64,000 bases of DNA from positions 39,778-103,777 of the forward strand of contig NZ_BANR01000022.1 of NCBI RefSeq assembly GCF_000332975.1, written 5' to 3'. Shown here piece by piece: positions 1 through 8,774 of this stretch; the stretch's first letter is position 1, and the number at the start of each line of letters is the position of its first letter. The translations under genes and the position numbers were made by a program. The notes beneath the pieces were generated by a model. The model made no database searches, had not been told where the DNA came from, and saw nothing but the letters and a program-made list of their open reading frames with translations. The stretch is from Gordonia aichiensis NBRC 108223. Its GTDB lineage: Bacteria; Actinomycetota; Actinomycetes; Mycobacteriales; Mycobacteriaceae.

Positions 1-58
1 TCAGGGCGTCTGCGGGGCGGGTTCCGTGTTGTCCGGGGCGGAATTGGTCGACGGTCAC
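1..58 (-). CDS. 5' end of an unidentified leftward gene (partial)
   Basis: A GTG codon reading leftward is preceded at 5 nt by a good Shine-Dalgarno, GAGGAG. The frame stays open to the window edge, giving 19 codons (V/M-T-V-D-Q-F-R-P-G-Q-H-G...). The start is supported by the ribosome binding site alone, and the visible residues are too few to name a family. The only competing reading of this stretch is open-frame noise on the plus strand. Confidence 0.45.
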   Translation of the reverse strand, partial: MTVDQFRPGQHGTRPADAL

Positions 59-544
59 GGGCTCTCCTCGTGGATCGGGCTCGGCTGATGTGAGGTGCAG
101 GAGTTGTCTGGTCTCGTGCGAGAGCACGACGTGGCACGACCCGGCGGCGGGGGGGACAACGCCGGGTCGCACACGCGCCTCTCACGAACATGCTTGCCCA
201 GCAACACCTTTGACGCTGTGGCGGGCGACTGACCGTTCATCGGGGAACATCGTCGGCATGCACGTGGCACTCATGATGGCATAAAAACGTGAGGCGTTCC
301 TCATGTTGTTTCCGACCGCCAGGTATACCCACGAGTAGTCCGACGAGTAACAAGACCCGCGATGAGTTGCGTCTGCACGCCCGCGCGCATTTGGCCAGTT
401 AGCACCGCATTTCTCGTCTGTCGCGGGCGCCAGAAGCGCCCACCACAAGGCGTTATCTAATCGTTATGTGACCTGACGCACTGCGTGGCGAGTAATGCGA
501 CCTGCCGTGCTGCACGGGCGGTCGAGACGCGGCAGCGGAATCGT
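59..544. other. Intergenic region without a recognised gene
   Basis: This is a divergent spacer between the leftward partial gene and the rightward HIT gene. Short open frames exist on both strands but have low-complexity, Arg/Cys-rich translations and no ribosome binding sites. Base composition is less G+C-rich between about 270 and 480 than in the neighbouring genes. No tRNA, repeat or hairpin with a T-run was seen. It probably holds two divergent promoters. Confidence 0.5.
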
Positions 545-556
545 TAGGGTGCAGGG

Positions 557-1006
557 ATGACCGACTGCGTGTTCTGCCAGATCGTCGACGGTTCGGCGCC
601 GGCCAGAAAGGTGTACGAGGACGACACCGTGGTGGGCTTTCTCGACATCCGGCCGCTCTCACGTGGACACACCCTTATCGTTCCGCGAACGCACTCGACG
701 GGACTGGCAGAGCTGGCCCCAGACGACGGCGCCGCCCTGATGCGAGCAGGACAGGTTGTGGCGGCTGCGTTGCGAAGAACACCACTCACGCGCGACGGCT
801 CGTCGGCAGACGGTGTGAACCTCGTCGTCAATGACGGAAAAGCCGCATTCCAGACGGTCTTTCATACGCACCTGCACGTGGTCCCCCGACACCGTGGCGA
901 CAAGTTCCGCATGGCGCGATCACTGATCGTCCGCCGCGACCCCGACGCCGACGCAACCGCTGCTGCGGTGCGTACGTCGGTCCTCGACGAGATCGGGCGA
1001 CGATGA
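557..1006 (+). CDS. HIT family nucleotide hydrolase/transferase
   Basis: This 149-residue protein has the full histidine-triad fold. The N-terminal Cys-x-x-Cys-type start (DCVFCQIV) is typical of Hint/HIT proteins. The catalytic HxHxH motif, HTHLHVVPR, lies near residues 104-112. Family members hydrolyse the phosphoramidate or phosphoanhydride bond of AMP-linked substrates such as Ap4A, adenylyl-lysine or AMP-amine. The start codon sits 6 nt after TAGGGT (545-550), so the message is probably leaderless. The stop overlaps the sirtuin start as ATGA, so the two genes are translationally coupled. Family assignment is secure; the physiological substrate is not known. Confidence 0.93.
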   Translation: MTDCVFCQIVDGSAPARKVYEDDTVVGFLDIRPLSRGHTLIVPRTHSTGLAELAPDDGAALMRAGQVVAAALRRTPLTRDGSSADGVNLVVNDGKAAFQTVFHTHLHVVPRHRGDKFRMARSLIVRRDPDADATAAAVRTSVLDEIGRR

Positions 1007-1845
1007 CCCCCCACGACGCCGGAGACGATCGTGACGCCGAGATCCCGCGAGCGGCCGTCGACATCCTCGCCGAGGCCGAATGGATCACCGTGTTCACCGG
1101 CGCGGGAATGTCAGCCGAAAGCGGGGTCCCGACATTCCGCGACGCTCAGACCGGACTGTGGGAGAACTTCGACGCCGAACAACTTGCAACCCCCGACGCG
1201 TGGAACTCCGATCCCGCACTCGTGTGGGGCTGGTACCAATGGCGCGCGCACCTCGTTCGTGAGGCCGCCCCCAATGCCGGTCACCTCGCACTGAGTGCTC
1301 TGGCGCAGCCGTTGGACGGGACCCACGACACCATGACCCACGACGCGCCGTCGGTCATGGTGGTGACGCAGAACGTCGACGATTTGCACGAGCGCGCAGG
1401 CAACACGGTCGTCAGTCATCTTCACGGTAGCCTTTTCGCCCCTCGCTGCTCGCGCTGTGGACATCCCTACGAGGGCACCGATGCCGACCCGGCGACAGCG
1501 ACCGACGACCGTCGGGTCGAACCCCCTGCCTGCCCTATCTGTCTGTCGCCCGTGCGCCCGGGAGTCGTGTGGTTCGGCGAGCCGCTCCCCGCGGAGTCGT
1601 GGGCGCGCTCCGAGCAGGTCTTCGACGTCGCCGATGCGGTCCTCGTCGTGGGCACGAGTGGGATCGTCTACCCCGCAGCGGCCCTGCCCGAACGCGCGGC
1701 AGCCCGCGGCATTCCGGTCATCGAACTCAACCCACATCCGTCCGGCGTGAGTTCGGTTGCCACACACAGCATCAGAACGACCGCCGCACGAGGCCTGCCC
1801 GAGATCGTCGAAGCAGTCCGGGCCGCACGCCGCGGCGGCGGATAG
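1003..1845 (+). CDS. cobB: NAD-dependent protein deacylase (sirtuin, CobB/SIRT5 type)
   Basis: The product is a 280-residue Sir2 enzyme that removes acyl groups from lysines using NAD and yields nicotinamide and O-acyl-ADP-ribose. Visible motifs are GAGMSAESGVPTFRD (NAD pocket), TQNVDDLHERAG, the catalytic histidine in HLHGS near residue 141, and two zinc pairs (CSRC near 150, CPIC near 178). A YQWR segment matches the Tyr-x-x-Arg signature that binds succinyl or malonyl carboxylates in SIRT5 and CobB, so desuccinylase activity is inferred. It overlaps the HIT gene by 4 nt and is convergent with the large helicase gene. It lacks the extra domains of sirtuin-type defence effectors, so a metabolic role is likelier. 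Confidence 0.92.
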   Translation: MTPHDAGDDRDAEIPRAAVDILAEAEWITVFTGAGMSAESGVPTFRDAQTGLWENFDAEQLATPDAWNSDPALVWGWYQWRAHLVREAAPNAGHLALSALAQPLDGTHDTMTHDAPSVMVVTQNVDDLHERAGNTVVSHLHGSLFAPRCSRCGHPYEGTDADPATATDDRRVEPPACPICLSPVRPGVVWFGEPLPAESWARSEQVFDVADAVLVVGTSGIVYPAAALPERAAARGIPVIELNPHPSGVSSVATHSIRTTAARGLPEIVEAVRAARRGGG

Positions 1846-1852
1846 AAGTATT

Positions 1853-1967
1853 TGCTGCTACTCCGCGGCAGAGAGATCGATCGGCTCCCACACCGCGGCC
1901 TCGCGTGATGCTGCTACTCCGCGGCAGAGAGATCGATCGGCTCCCACACCGCGGCCTCGCGTGATGC
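1853..1967. repeat. 56-bp tandem duplication at the 3' end of the helicase gene
   Basis: Bases 1853-1911 and 1909-1967 are identical (59 bp) at an offset of 56. The duplicated unit holds the last codons of the leftward helicase gene (encoding ...REAAVWEPIDLSAAE) and its stop. A complete second copy of the gene's tail therefore lies immediately downstream of the functional stop, ending 8 nt from the sirtuin stop. The unit length is not a multiple of three. It does not alter the helicase protein, since the upstream copy terminates translation first. It is probably a replication-slippage or recombination product. Confidence 0.95.
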
Positions 1968-4900
1968 GGTAGCCGACACGGAACCGGGCTTGACGCCGCG
2001 CCGATCGAGAAGTCGGATCACAGCGGCGAGCGCGGCGTCGGCGTCGAGCTCGAACTCCGATTCGCGCACCCGCGCGAATTCCCAGCCGCAGCGCCTTAGT
2101 TCGCGTTCGCGTTCCATATCCGACCGCGCCTGGGCCCCGGTTGAGGTGAACTCGTCTCCGTCGCATTCGACGGCCATCCGCCCCTCGGATCCGGTGATCA
2201 CCAGATCGATGGTTCGGTTGTTGACAACGACTTTCGGCGTCACGTGATAGCCGAGGCTCGCCAACCGATTGAACACCCGCTGTTCGAAAAGGCTGTCAAA
2301 AGGTTCGACACGTTCGTCGTCGGGGACATCGGAGGGCATCGGAGCGATCGTCGGCCCCTGGTTGGCCTGCATGTACCCCAGCAGCGAGTAGCGCAGATCG
2401 TTGGGGCGCAGATCATCGAGCCCGACCGAGTGGAACAACCACACCTGGTCCATGGCGCGCGATGCGGCCACGTTGATCCGACGTTGCGATTCCGCACGGG
2501 TCAGCGCACCCAGGGATGAAGGATCGGAGACCACCATCGACAAGAACATCACGTGGCGTTCGTCGCCCTGGAAGTCGGGCGGGGTGCCGATCCGGATGCG
2601 ACGGGCACGCCAGGTCTCCTCGTCGACAGCCTCGCGCAACAACCGGGTGATCTCGTCGACCTGTTTGGTGCCCTGTAGCGCGATGATGCCGAAATCGAGT
2701 CCGACGTAGGCAGGATCGGCCAGACAATCGAGGAGTGTCGCCACGATCGCGGCGGCTTCGGCGTCGTTCACCAACGACTGTCCCTGCCCTGTCGCGACGC
2801 CGTCGACACGTACGGTGCGCAGCGGATCGAGCCGGTCGGCACCGAACTGTCGGACTGGCACGAGTGGCGACCCGGCGTAGAACTGTCGAGACGAGAACTC
2901 GATGATCTCGGGCATGGAGCGGAAGTGCTCGCGCAACCGGATGAGATGACCGAATCGACTGCGCAACAACGAGAAAAGACTCGATCGGGGCGTCAGGCCA
3001 TCGCGAAGATAGTGCGGAAGGTCGGGAAGCTCTGCGTCGAGGCGGGCGAACGCATCGTCGAGCGATGTTCCGGTGAGTCCGCGTGGTGCACACTGCTTAT
3101 CGTCACCGACAACGATCACGCGCGGCGCGAGCCACAACAGGAAGGCACTGGTGATGTCGGCTTGACTCGCCTCGTCGACGATCACGACGTCGAATGAATT
3201 CGGTTCTGGCGGAAGCATATCGGCAACCTGGCCGGTCGACATGATCCACGCCGGAACCGCGGACTGCGCCTGCTCCATCGCCTCACGTGCCGCCGTGCGG
3301 AATCGGTTGGCGTGCTTGCCCGAGCCCTTGCCCAGATTGATCATGTGGTCGCGGTAGGACTGCAATGCCTGTACCTGCGCCACGGTGGTGCGCGCGAGAC
3401 AGGCACGCCAGGCGCGCGCCGCCGCGAGCTTGGTGGTCAATTGCGCGATGTCGGCGTCGGCCTCGTCGAGCGCAGACGTCAATCGGGCCTCGGCGTCCGG
3501 GTCGCTGCGCTCGGCCGCCCACGTCCGCGCCCTGCGCCACTCCCACGCGGAGACCACGTCGCGCAGCCGGGCGTCCCAGGCGGGGTCGTCGGGCGAGGTG
3601 GCCAACGCGGCATAGAACTCGGGCGCCTTGCTGCGCAGTCGCAACGCGAGCAGGTCCACGGCCGCCTGGTCGTTCAGTTCGCTCCGCGCTGCGGAGAACG
3701 CGCGCCGCGCCGCACGGATGGCCTGCGCGTCGGCGTTGGCGAGTGCAGCCACGAGCGCATCGCCCTCGGGCGACGGCCCCTTCTCGACTTCCGTCGAGAG
3801 TCGGTAGGCGTGGTCGGCCAGCTCCTGCTCGGCGAGAATCGCGTCGTTGGCCGCAGCGATCGACGCACCTTGACGGGCAACCTCGGAGACGTCGGCGACA
3901 CTGCGCGGCCGAGGACCGCCGGGGCTGATGTACTCGAGTTCGCGGATCAACTCATCGCGCGCCGAGAGTAGATCCGACACCCAGGCGAGCTGGGTGTCGA
4001 GACGGACGAGCTGGTTGAGCTGCTTGGACCGCGAGCCCGCGGTGTCGACGGGAACATGCAGATCAGCGAGTACACGGTGGACCTGACTCACCGCATCGAG
4101 GACCGCGAGATGGTCGGCCACAAGCGACAGACTTTCGGCGTCGGTCGGAGCCCTGCCGTCGACAGTGGCGATGACGCCCGACTCCTCGACCGCGCGTTGC
4201 TGTTCGGACCTCAGCAGGCGACCACGCCAACGCCCGCCGCCACGCAGATACTCGGCCGCTGCCTCAAACCGGTCACCGTCGCCCGGTCTGGCGTTCTCGA
4301 CCACGATCACATGGGCGCCGATGGCACGATCTCGTTGCGCGGCGTCGCCGATCACCGGAGAGAGTGCCGTCACGCGTGACCACAGATGCGCTTCCTGCCC
4401 GGCGAGCAGCCGGTCGGCCATATCGACGATCAGCGGTGGAAAGGTCGCAACCTCGCCGGAAACCACCGCGAGGTGGTCACAGATCCCCTTGATGCGCAGC
4501 AGGCGTTCGCTGACCACGTCCGACAGGATCGACATGAGCGAGCCGCTGCCGACCATCGGCTCTTCGGGCCGGCGCCCGATCCGCTCGCAGATCGCATCCA
4601 TCGTCATCGCATCCGGCAGATACTCCTCGAGGTCGGGCAGCCGCTGCGCGAGGCGACCGGACTCCTCACCGACACGACGGAGCAGGTCGAGGAGTCGGCT
4701 GAACTCGGCACCATCGAGTGGCGGCAGCGCACCCTCGAGCGGTCCCGGGAGCCAGTCGAAGCGCTCCGCGTCGGCGTTGCACGCGCGGACGATTTCGGCT
4801 GCCGTGCCGCGATAGTCGCCTGCGACCCACTCGTGTACCTCGGTCTCCGACGATCGCAGGTCCCACAGTCCGCGCAGGGCGCGCTCCCTGCGCTCGACGG

Positions 4901-6071
4901 CCTGCGCGCGGCGGTAGGCGAGATCATCGATCTCTGCGTCGGCGACTCCGGCAGAGAAGCTGGACTTGCGGTCCGCAATCGCCTCGACTCCAGACACAAC
5001 GGCGTCATAGCTGTCGGTGCTGACGTCGGCGAGCGACACCGTCAGTTCGCGCAGTTCCGGCGGGAGGATGTCCCGCAACACCTGCAGCGCGTTGACCTTC
5101 TCACTGGTCACCAGCACGCGCTGCCCCTTCGCGAGAAGCGCGGATAGGACGTTCGCGATGGTCTGGGTCTTTCCGGTGCCGGGCGGACCCTCGACGACCA
5201 CCCCGCTGTCGACTCCCAACTGGGCCAGCACGTCACGCTGTTCGACGTTGGAGGCAAGGGGAAACATGGCGTCGGAGACGAGTTCACCCGGCGGAGTCGT
5301 ACCGGGCCCCGTCAATGCCGCGAGTCGATCGGCCGCCTCGATGGGTGCGACAAGCTGTGCCACACCGAGCGGAACCTCGGTCTCGTTGTCGCGCAATGCT
5401 GCAAGCATCGCGTCGTAGAAGCGCAGCGCCGAACCGGTTCCCCGATTACGCAAGACGATGGCCGGCGCGAGATCGACGGTCACAGACAGTCGATCGTCGT
5501 CGACGCCAACGCCGTCACGCCAGGATGAGATGAGTTGCCCGGCATCTGAATTCGCAATGTTCGTCAAGCCGGCGACGCGGGATCGCTGCTTGACGGCGTC
5601 GGACAGATCTATGCCGTCGATGGACGCGAGCAGATGGGTGTCGTGGAACATCGGCACGGCGGCGGAACCGAGTGAGAACCGAATTGCCCCCGAGTCGGGA
5701 TCACGCTCTGCGACGACGTCCTGGGTCAGCAAGTGCTCGCGAACGAGTGGTTCGACGTCGTTTTCCCTGTCGACCACGGTCACGAGTCCGCTGGCGAGGA
5801 CGAGTTCTCGCGACTCCGGTTCAGCGAGGAGGTCGTCGACGATTGCCGATACCTGGGCGTACGAGTCGTCGCCCGGAGCTACGTCGACGATGGTCTGCCC
5901 CGGTGCGGCGACGGTGCGCATGGGCACCGATGTCGACCTGCCCAACCACAGGACCGCGGGGTGGGAATCCACGGTGCTGACCGACACCGACCGTGATCGA
6001 ACGAGGCCGCGGAGAAAGCCGAGTAACCTCGACACCTGATCCCGACGCTCATCAGGAGTGTCGTTGACCAT
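1914..6071 (-). CDS. Superfamily 1 helicase with C-terminal VSR-like nuclease domain
   Basis: This is a 1385-residue cytoplasmic protein. The Walker A motif GPPGTGKTQT is near residues 295-304. A long helical insertion (about 380-880) separates it from Walker B/DEAD-like DEASQAD near 965, followed by GDDKQCAP, and helicase motifs continue to about 1225 (Upf1/AAA_11-AAA_12 type). The last ~110 residues form a VSR/DUF559-like PD-(D/E)XK fold: NRTIDLVITGSEGRMAVECDGDEF near 1285-1310. Helicase-nuclease fusions of this kind are often found in genome-defence settings and may cleave or unwind foreign or aberrant DNA, which is an inference here. It is a single gene, convergent with the sirtuin gene. 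The ATG is preceded by a weak AAGG. The 3' end has been partially duplicated downstream. Confidence 0.85.
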   Translation of the reverse strand: MVNDTPDERRDQVSRLLGFLRGLVRSRSVSVSTVDSHPAVLWLGRSTSVPMRTVAAPGQTIVDVAPGDDSYAQVSAIVDDLLAEPESRELVLASGLVTVVDRENDVEPLVREHLLTQDVVAERDPDSGAIRFSLGSAAVPMFHDTHLLASIDGIDLSDAVKQRSRVAGLTNIANSDAGQLISSWRDGVGVDDDRLSVTVDLAPAIVLRNRGTGSALRFYDAMLAALRDNETEVPLGVAQLVAPIEAADRLAALTGPGTTPPGELVSDAMFPLASNVEQRDVLAQLGVDSGVVVEGPPGTGKTQTIANVLSALLAKGQRVLVTSEKVNALQVLRDILPPELRELTVSLADVSTDSYDAVVSGVEAIADRKSSFSAGVADAEIDDLAYRRAQAVERRERALRGLWDLRSSETEVHEWVAGDYRGTAAEIVRACNADAERFDWLPGPLEGALPPLDGAEFSRLLDLLRRVGEESGRLAQRLPDLEEYLPDAMTMDAICERIGRRPEEPMVGSGSLMSILSDVVSERLLRIKGICDHLAVVSGEVATFPPLIVDMADRLLAGQEAHLWSRVTALSPVIGDAAQRDRAIGAHVIVVENARPGDGDRFEAAAEYLRGGGRWRGRLLRSEQQRAVEESGVIATVDGRAPTDAESLSLVADHLAVLDAVSQVHRVLADLHVPVDTAGSRSKQLNQLVRLDTQLAWVSDLLSARDELIRELEYISPGGPRPRSVADVSEVARQGASIAAANDAILAEQELADHAYRLSTEVEKGPSPEGDALVAALANADAQAIRAARRAFSAARSELNDQAAVDLLALRLRSKAPEFYAALATSPDDPAWDARLRDVVSAWEWRRARTWAAERSDPDAEARLTSALDEADADIAQLTTKLAAARAWRACLARTTVAQVQALQSYRDHMINLGKGSGKHANRFRTAAREAMEQAQSAVPAWIMSTGQVADMLPPEPNSFDVVIVDEASQADITSAFLLWLAPRVIVVGDDKQCAPRGLTGTSLDDAFARLDAELPDLPHYLRDGLTPRSSLFSLLRSRFGHLIRLREHFRSMPEIIEFSSRQFYAGSPLVPVRQFGADRLDPLRTVRVDGVATGQGQSLVNDAEAAAIVATLLDCLADPAYVGLDFGIIALQGTKQVDEITRLLREAVDEETWRARRIRIGTPPDFQGDERHVMFLSMVVSDPSSLGALTRAESQRRINVAASRAMDQVWLFHSVGLDDLRPNDLRYSLLGYMQANQGPTIAPMPSDVPDDERVEPFDSLFEQRVFNRLASLGYHVTPKVVVNNRTIDLVITGSEGRMAVECDGDEFTSTGAQARSDMERERELRRCGWEFARVRESEFELDADAALAAVIRLLDRRGVKPGSVSATASREAAVWEPIDLSAAE

Positions 6072-6168
6072 GTGCTTGTTGCCTTCCCGCCTCGATACCA
6101 GAGTTCATCAACGCTACCAAGGCCACGGTGAGCCGGTCGTGCCGACGACCACCGTGTCGGGAAGCGGC

Positions 6169-6501
6169 TCAGCGACCTGAGGTGCTCCGTAGGGCGGGGA
6201 ACCCACCGTCGACGTAGTGCACGTTGGTGTAGCCCAGGCCGGCGATCTGCTCGGCGATGCGCGGTGCCTGCGAACGCACCGATACGACGGCGATTTCGGT
6301 GTCGCGGTTGCTAACCAGCGGGAACGACCCTGTAGGAGTGGGTGCGAGTCGCGTCGCGACCTCAGTCGGGTCGACGACGACTGCGCCGGGCACAGAGCCC
6401 TGATGGCGGACGACCTGCGGACGGGCGTCGACGACGACGGCGTCACCCTGCTCGACATGATCGATGGCTTCTGCTGCGGTAATCGAACTCACCACTGACA
6501 C
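6169..6501 (-). CDS. Rhodanese-like domain protein lacking the catalytic cysteine
   Basis: This 110-residue single rhodanese domain keeps the family pattern: an N-terminal DAVVVDARPQ strand, the HQGSVPGAVVVDP segment and a C-terminal VDGGFPALR. In active sulfurtransferases the loop after the central strand reads C-R-x-G-x-R. Here it is IAVVSVRSQAPR, with no cysteine, so sulfur transfer is unlikely and a binding or regulatory role is inferred. The GTG start is chosen because AGGAG lies about 11 nt upstream. It lies downstream of deaD on the same strand, but 159 bp apart, so it probably has its own promoter. Confidence 0.85.
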   Translation of the reverse strand: MSVVSSITAAEAIDHVEQGDAVVVDARPQVVRHQGSVPGAVVVDPTEVATRLAPTPTGSFPLVSNRDTEIAVVSVRSQAPRIAEQIAGLGYTNVHYVDGGFPALRSTSGR

Positions 6502-6660
6502 TGGTGACTCACTCCTGATATCGAACTTCTGCTTCCGTACGGGAAGCTGTGCGATTGACGACGCACAACTTCTCCCCCAAAAAGGTTACGGAAAGATATC
6601 AATCTGTCCACCTGCGCACCAACCGCCAGGTCTCGCGCATGGACGCGACGAACCGCGGCG

Positions 6661-8418
6661 TCAGCCTCGACCGCGACCCGCCACGCGCGGATTGGCACGC
6701 TTGCCCCAGCTGTCACCACGCTTGCCGTGACGATCGCGGTTGAAGCCGCCACCGCCCTGACCATTGCGTTTTCCGCCACGGGCACGAGGCGGCCCCTGAT
6801 CGCGCCGGATATCGATCGGATTCTTGCCGATTCGCGTATGCCGCAGACGATCCAAGGTGTCGCGGTCGAGATCCTCAGGAAGCTCGACGAGCGAGAAGTC
6901 GTCGCGGATGCTGATGTTGCCGAAATCACCTCGCGTGAGCCCGCCCTCGTTGGCGATAGCGCCGACGATCGCACCTGGCGACACCTTGTGTTTGCGTCCG
7001 ACGGCGATCCGGTAGGTGGCGAAGGTGCCGCCACCCGAGCGCGGAGCACGTTCCCGTCGCTCGGGCCGCTCACCCTTCGGCGGGTCGGGCGCCATCAGGA
7101 ACCCGCCGTCGCGGGTCTCGAGCGCCAGCGCTGCCGCGATGTCGGCCATCGCGACGTCGTTGTCACGCGCGTAGTTCTCGATCAGCTGCCGGAACATGTC
7201 GAGGTTCTCCGACGCGAGGTTCTCGGTGATGGAGTCGGCGAAGCGAGAGACGCGCTGCGCGTTCACGTCGTCGACCGACGGCAGATCGATCTCGGTGAGC
7301 GGTTGACGCGTCGCCCTCTCGATGGCTCGCAGCAGGTGACGCTCCCGCGGTGAGACGAACAGCAGAGCGTTGCCCGACCGTCCGGCACGCCCGGTGCGTC
7401 CGATGCGGTGTACGTACGACTCGGTGTCGTGCGGGATGTCGTAGTTGACGACGTGCGAGATGCGATCGACGTCGAGGCCGCGCGCGGCCACATCGGTGGC
7501 GACGAGAATGTCGATCCCTCCCGCCTTGAGCTGATTGATCGTCCTCTCGCGCTGCGCCTGCACCATGTCGCCGTTGATGGCGACCGCCGAGAACCCTCGC
7601 GATCGGAGCTTCTCAGCGAGTTCCTCGGTCGCCTGCTTCGTCCGGACGAACACGATCATCGCGTCGAATGTCTCGACCTCGAGGAAACGCGTGAGCGCGT
7701 CGAGTTTGCGCTGGTGAGAGACCTGCAGATAGCGCTGGGTGATGTTCTGCGCCGTCGCGGTCTTGGCCTTGACCGTGATCTCCTGCGCGTCATGCAGATA
7801 GCGCTGAGCGAGTCGTCGGATCGCGCTCGGCATGGTTGCCGAGAACAGCGCGACCTGCTTGTCGTCGGGAGTCTCTGCCAGGATGCGCTCGACATCCTCG
7901 GCGAAACCCATCGTCAGCATCTCGTCGGCTTCGTCGAGCACCAGGAAATCGAGCTGGGAGATGTCGAGGGTGCCCTTGTCGAGATGGTCGATGACCCGCC
8001 CGGGGGTACCCACGATGACCTGCGCACCTCGCTTGAGGCCCGCAAGCTGGACGCCGTAACTCTGCCCGCCGTAGATCGGCAGCACGCGCACGTCCGGCAT
8101 GTGCGCCGAGTACTTGCCGAACGCCTCGGACACCTGCAGAGCGAGTTCGCGGGTCGGAGCGAGGATCAGCGCCTGCGGCCTACGGATCTGCGGGTCGATG
8201 CGCGACAGGATGGGAATGGCGAATGCCGCGGTCTTGCCGGTGCCGGTCTGCGCGAGGCCGACGACGTCGCGCCCCTCCATGAGCGGAGGGATCGTGGCCG
8301 CCTGGATGGGCGACGGGGTCTCGTAGCCGACATCGGCGATGGCGTTGCGAACGCGTTCGTCGATGTCGAGGTCGTCGAAGGTGATCGACGGTGCGTCGGG
8401 GGTCGGGCTGTCGGTCAT
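6661..8418 (-). CDS. deaD: DEAD-box ATP-dependent RNA helicase with DbpA-type RNA-binding domain
   Basis: The protein has 585 residues. The two RecA-like domains show AQTGTGKT (56-63), APTRELA (87-93), TPGR (138-141), DEAD (162-165), SAT (193-195) and the HRIGRTGRAG motif VI in domain 2. After a linker, residues of about 470-545 match the DbpA RNA-binding fold (TYRIAVGRKHKVSPGAIVGA), and the tail is Gly/Arg-rich (GRGRG end). This layout is that of DeaD/CsdA, which remodels structured RNA during ribosome assembly and cold adaptation. It is monocistronic and divergent from the small lipoprotein cluster. Confidence 0.94.
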   Translation of the reverse strand: MTDSPTPDAPSITFDDLDIDERVRNAIADVGYETPSPIQAATIPPLMEGRDVVGLAQTGTGKTAAFAIPILSRIDPQIRRPQALILAPTRELALQVSEAFGKYSAHMPDVRVLPIYGGQSYGVQLAGLKRGAQVIVGTPGRVIDHLDKGTLDISQLDFLVLDEADEMLTMGFAEDVERILAETPDDKQVALFSATMPSAIRRLAQRYLHDAQEITVKAKTATAQNITQRYLQVSHQRKLDALTRFLEVETFDAMIVFVRTKQATEELAEKLRSRGFSAVAINGDMVQAQRERTINQLKAGGIDILVATDVAARGLDVDRISHVVNYDIPHDTESYVHRIGRTGRAGRSGNALLFVSPRERHLLRAIERATRQPLTEIDLPSVDDVNAQRVSRFADSITENLASENLDMFRQLIENYARDNDVAMADIAAALALETRDGGFLMAPDPPKGERPERRERAPRSGGGTFATYRIAVGRKHKVSPGAIVGAIANEGGLTRGDFGNISIRDDFSLVELPEDLDRDTLDRLRHTRIGKNPIDIRRDQGPPRARGGKRNGQGGGGFNRDRHGKRGDSWGKRANPRVAGRGRG

Positions 8419-8570
8419 GGTCTGGGTGTCCCGTTCATCGACTCAACTCTAATCCGCGGAAGCGCCAACAGCGGAATCAGAGCGCCAAGACGCGCCATCG
8501 AGGCGAGCAATGCAGCGTGCGACTAATATCCTCGCCGGTACACGCTACTAGCCAAGGAGTTCCCTACACC

Positions 8571-8774
8571 ATGACACTGGGGGTCGCCCCGCCAGAACGG
8601 CGTGCCGTAGGGCAGAAGCCGACTCCACAAAACCCGACGCCTGGCTCCGCAGCGTCGATCTCAGTGGAGTTCGTCATCAGCGCTGCGGGAGGCGCCTGCC
8701 TCGACGCCCCGCCGCACATCGTGGAGCCGAACGCGCTTCGCAGGACACCCTCATACCTTCGGCGACCGAAGTGA
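8571..8774 (+). CDS. Small protein of unknown function
   Basis: This 67-codon frame is supported by AAGGAG 11 nt before the ATG and by a GTGA overlap with the start of the following lipoprotein gene, which suggests coupling. The sequence has no recognisable domain and no signal peptide. Its C-terminal half contains CLDAPPHIVE, which resembles the LDG-LPPHIV start of the broken gene on the other side of the lipoprotein, so the two may be related remnants. It could also be just a leader for the lipoprotein gene. Confidence 0.35.
   Translation: MTLGVAPPERRAVGQKPTPQNPTPGSAASISVEFVISAAGGACLDAPPHIVEPNALRRTPSYLRRPK

Noticed and set aside
1003..1845. The sirtuin as an NAD-depleting defence effector partnered with the helicase
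   Set aside because: It is a compact CobB-type deacylase with zinc cysteines and the YxxR acyl-specificity motif, is convergent with the helicase rather than in an operon, and is coupled to a HIT gene.
1853..1967. Start of a CRISPR or satellite array
   Set aside because: There are only two contiguous copies with no spacers, and they coincide with the 3' end of a coding sequence.
8391..8774. 127-codon version of the small frame before the lipoprotein
   Set aside because: It would begin inside the deaD gene on the opposite strand. The internal ATG with AAGGAG is far more plausible.
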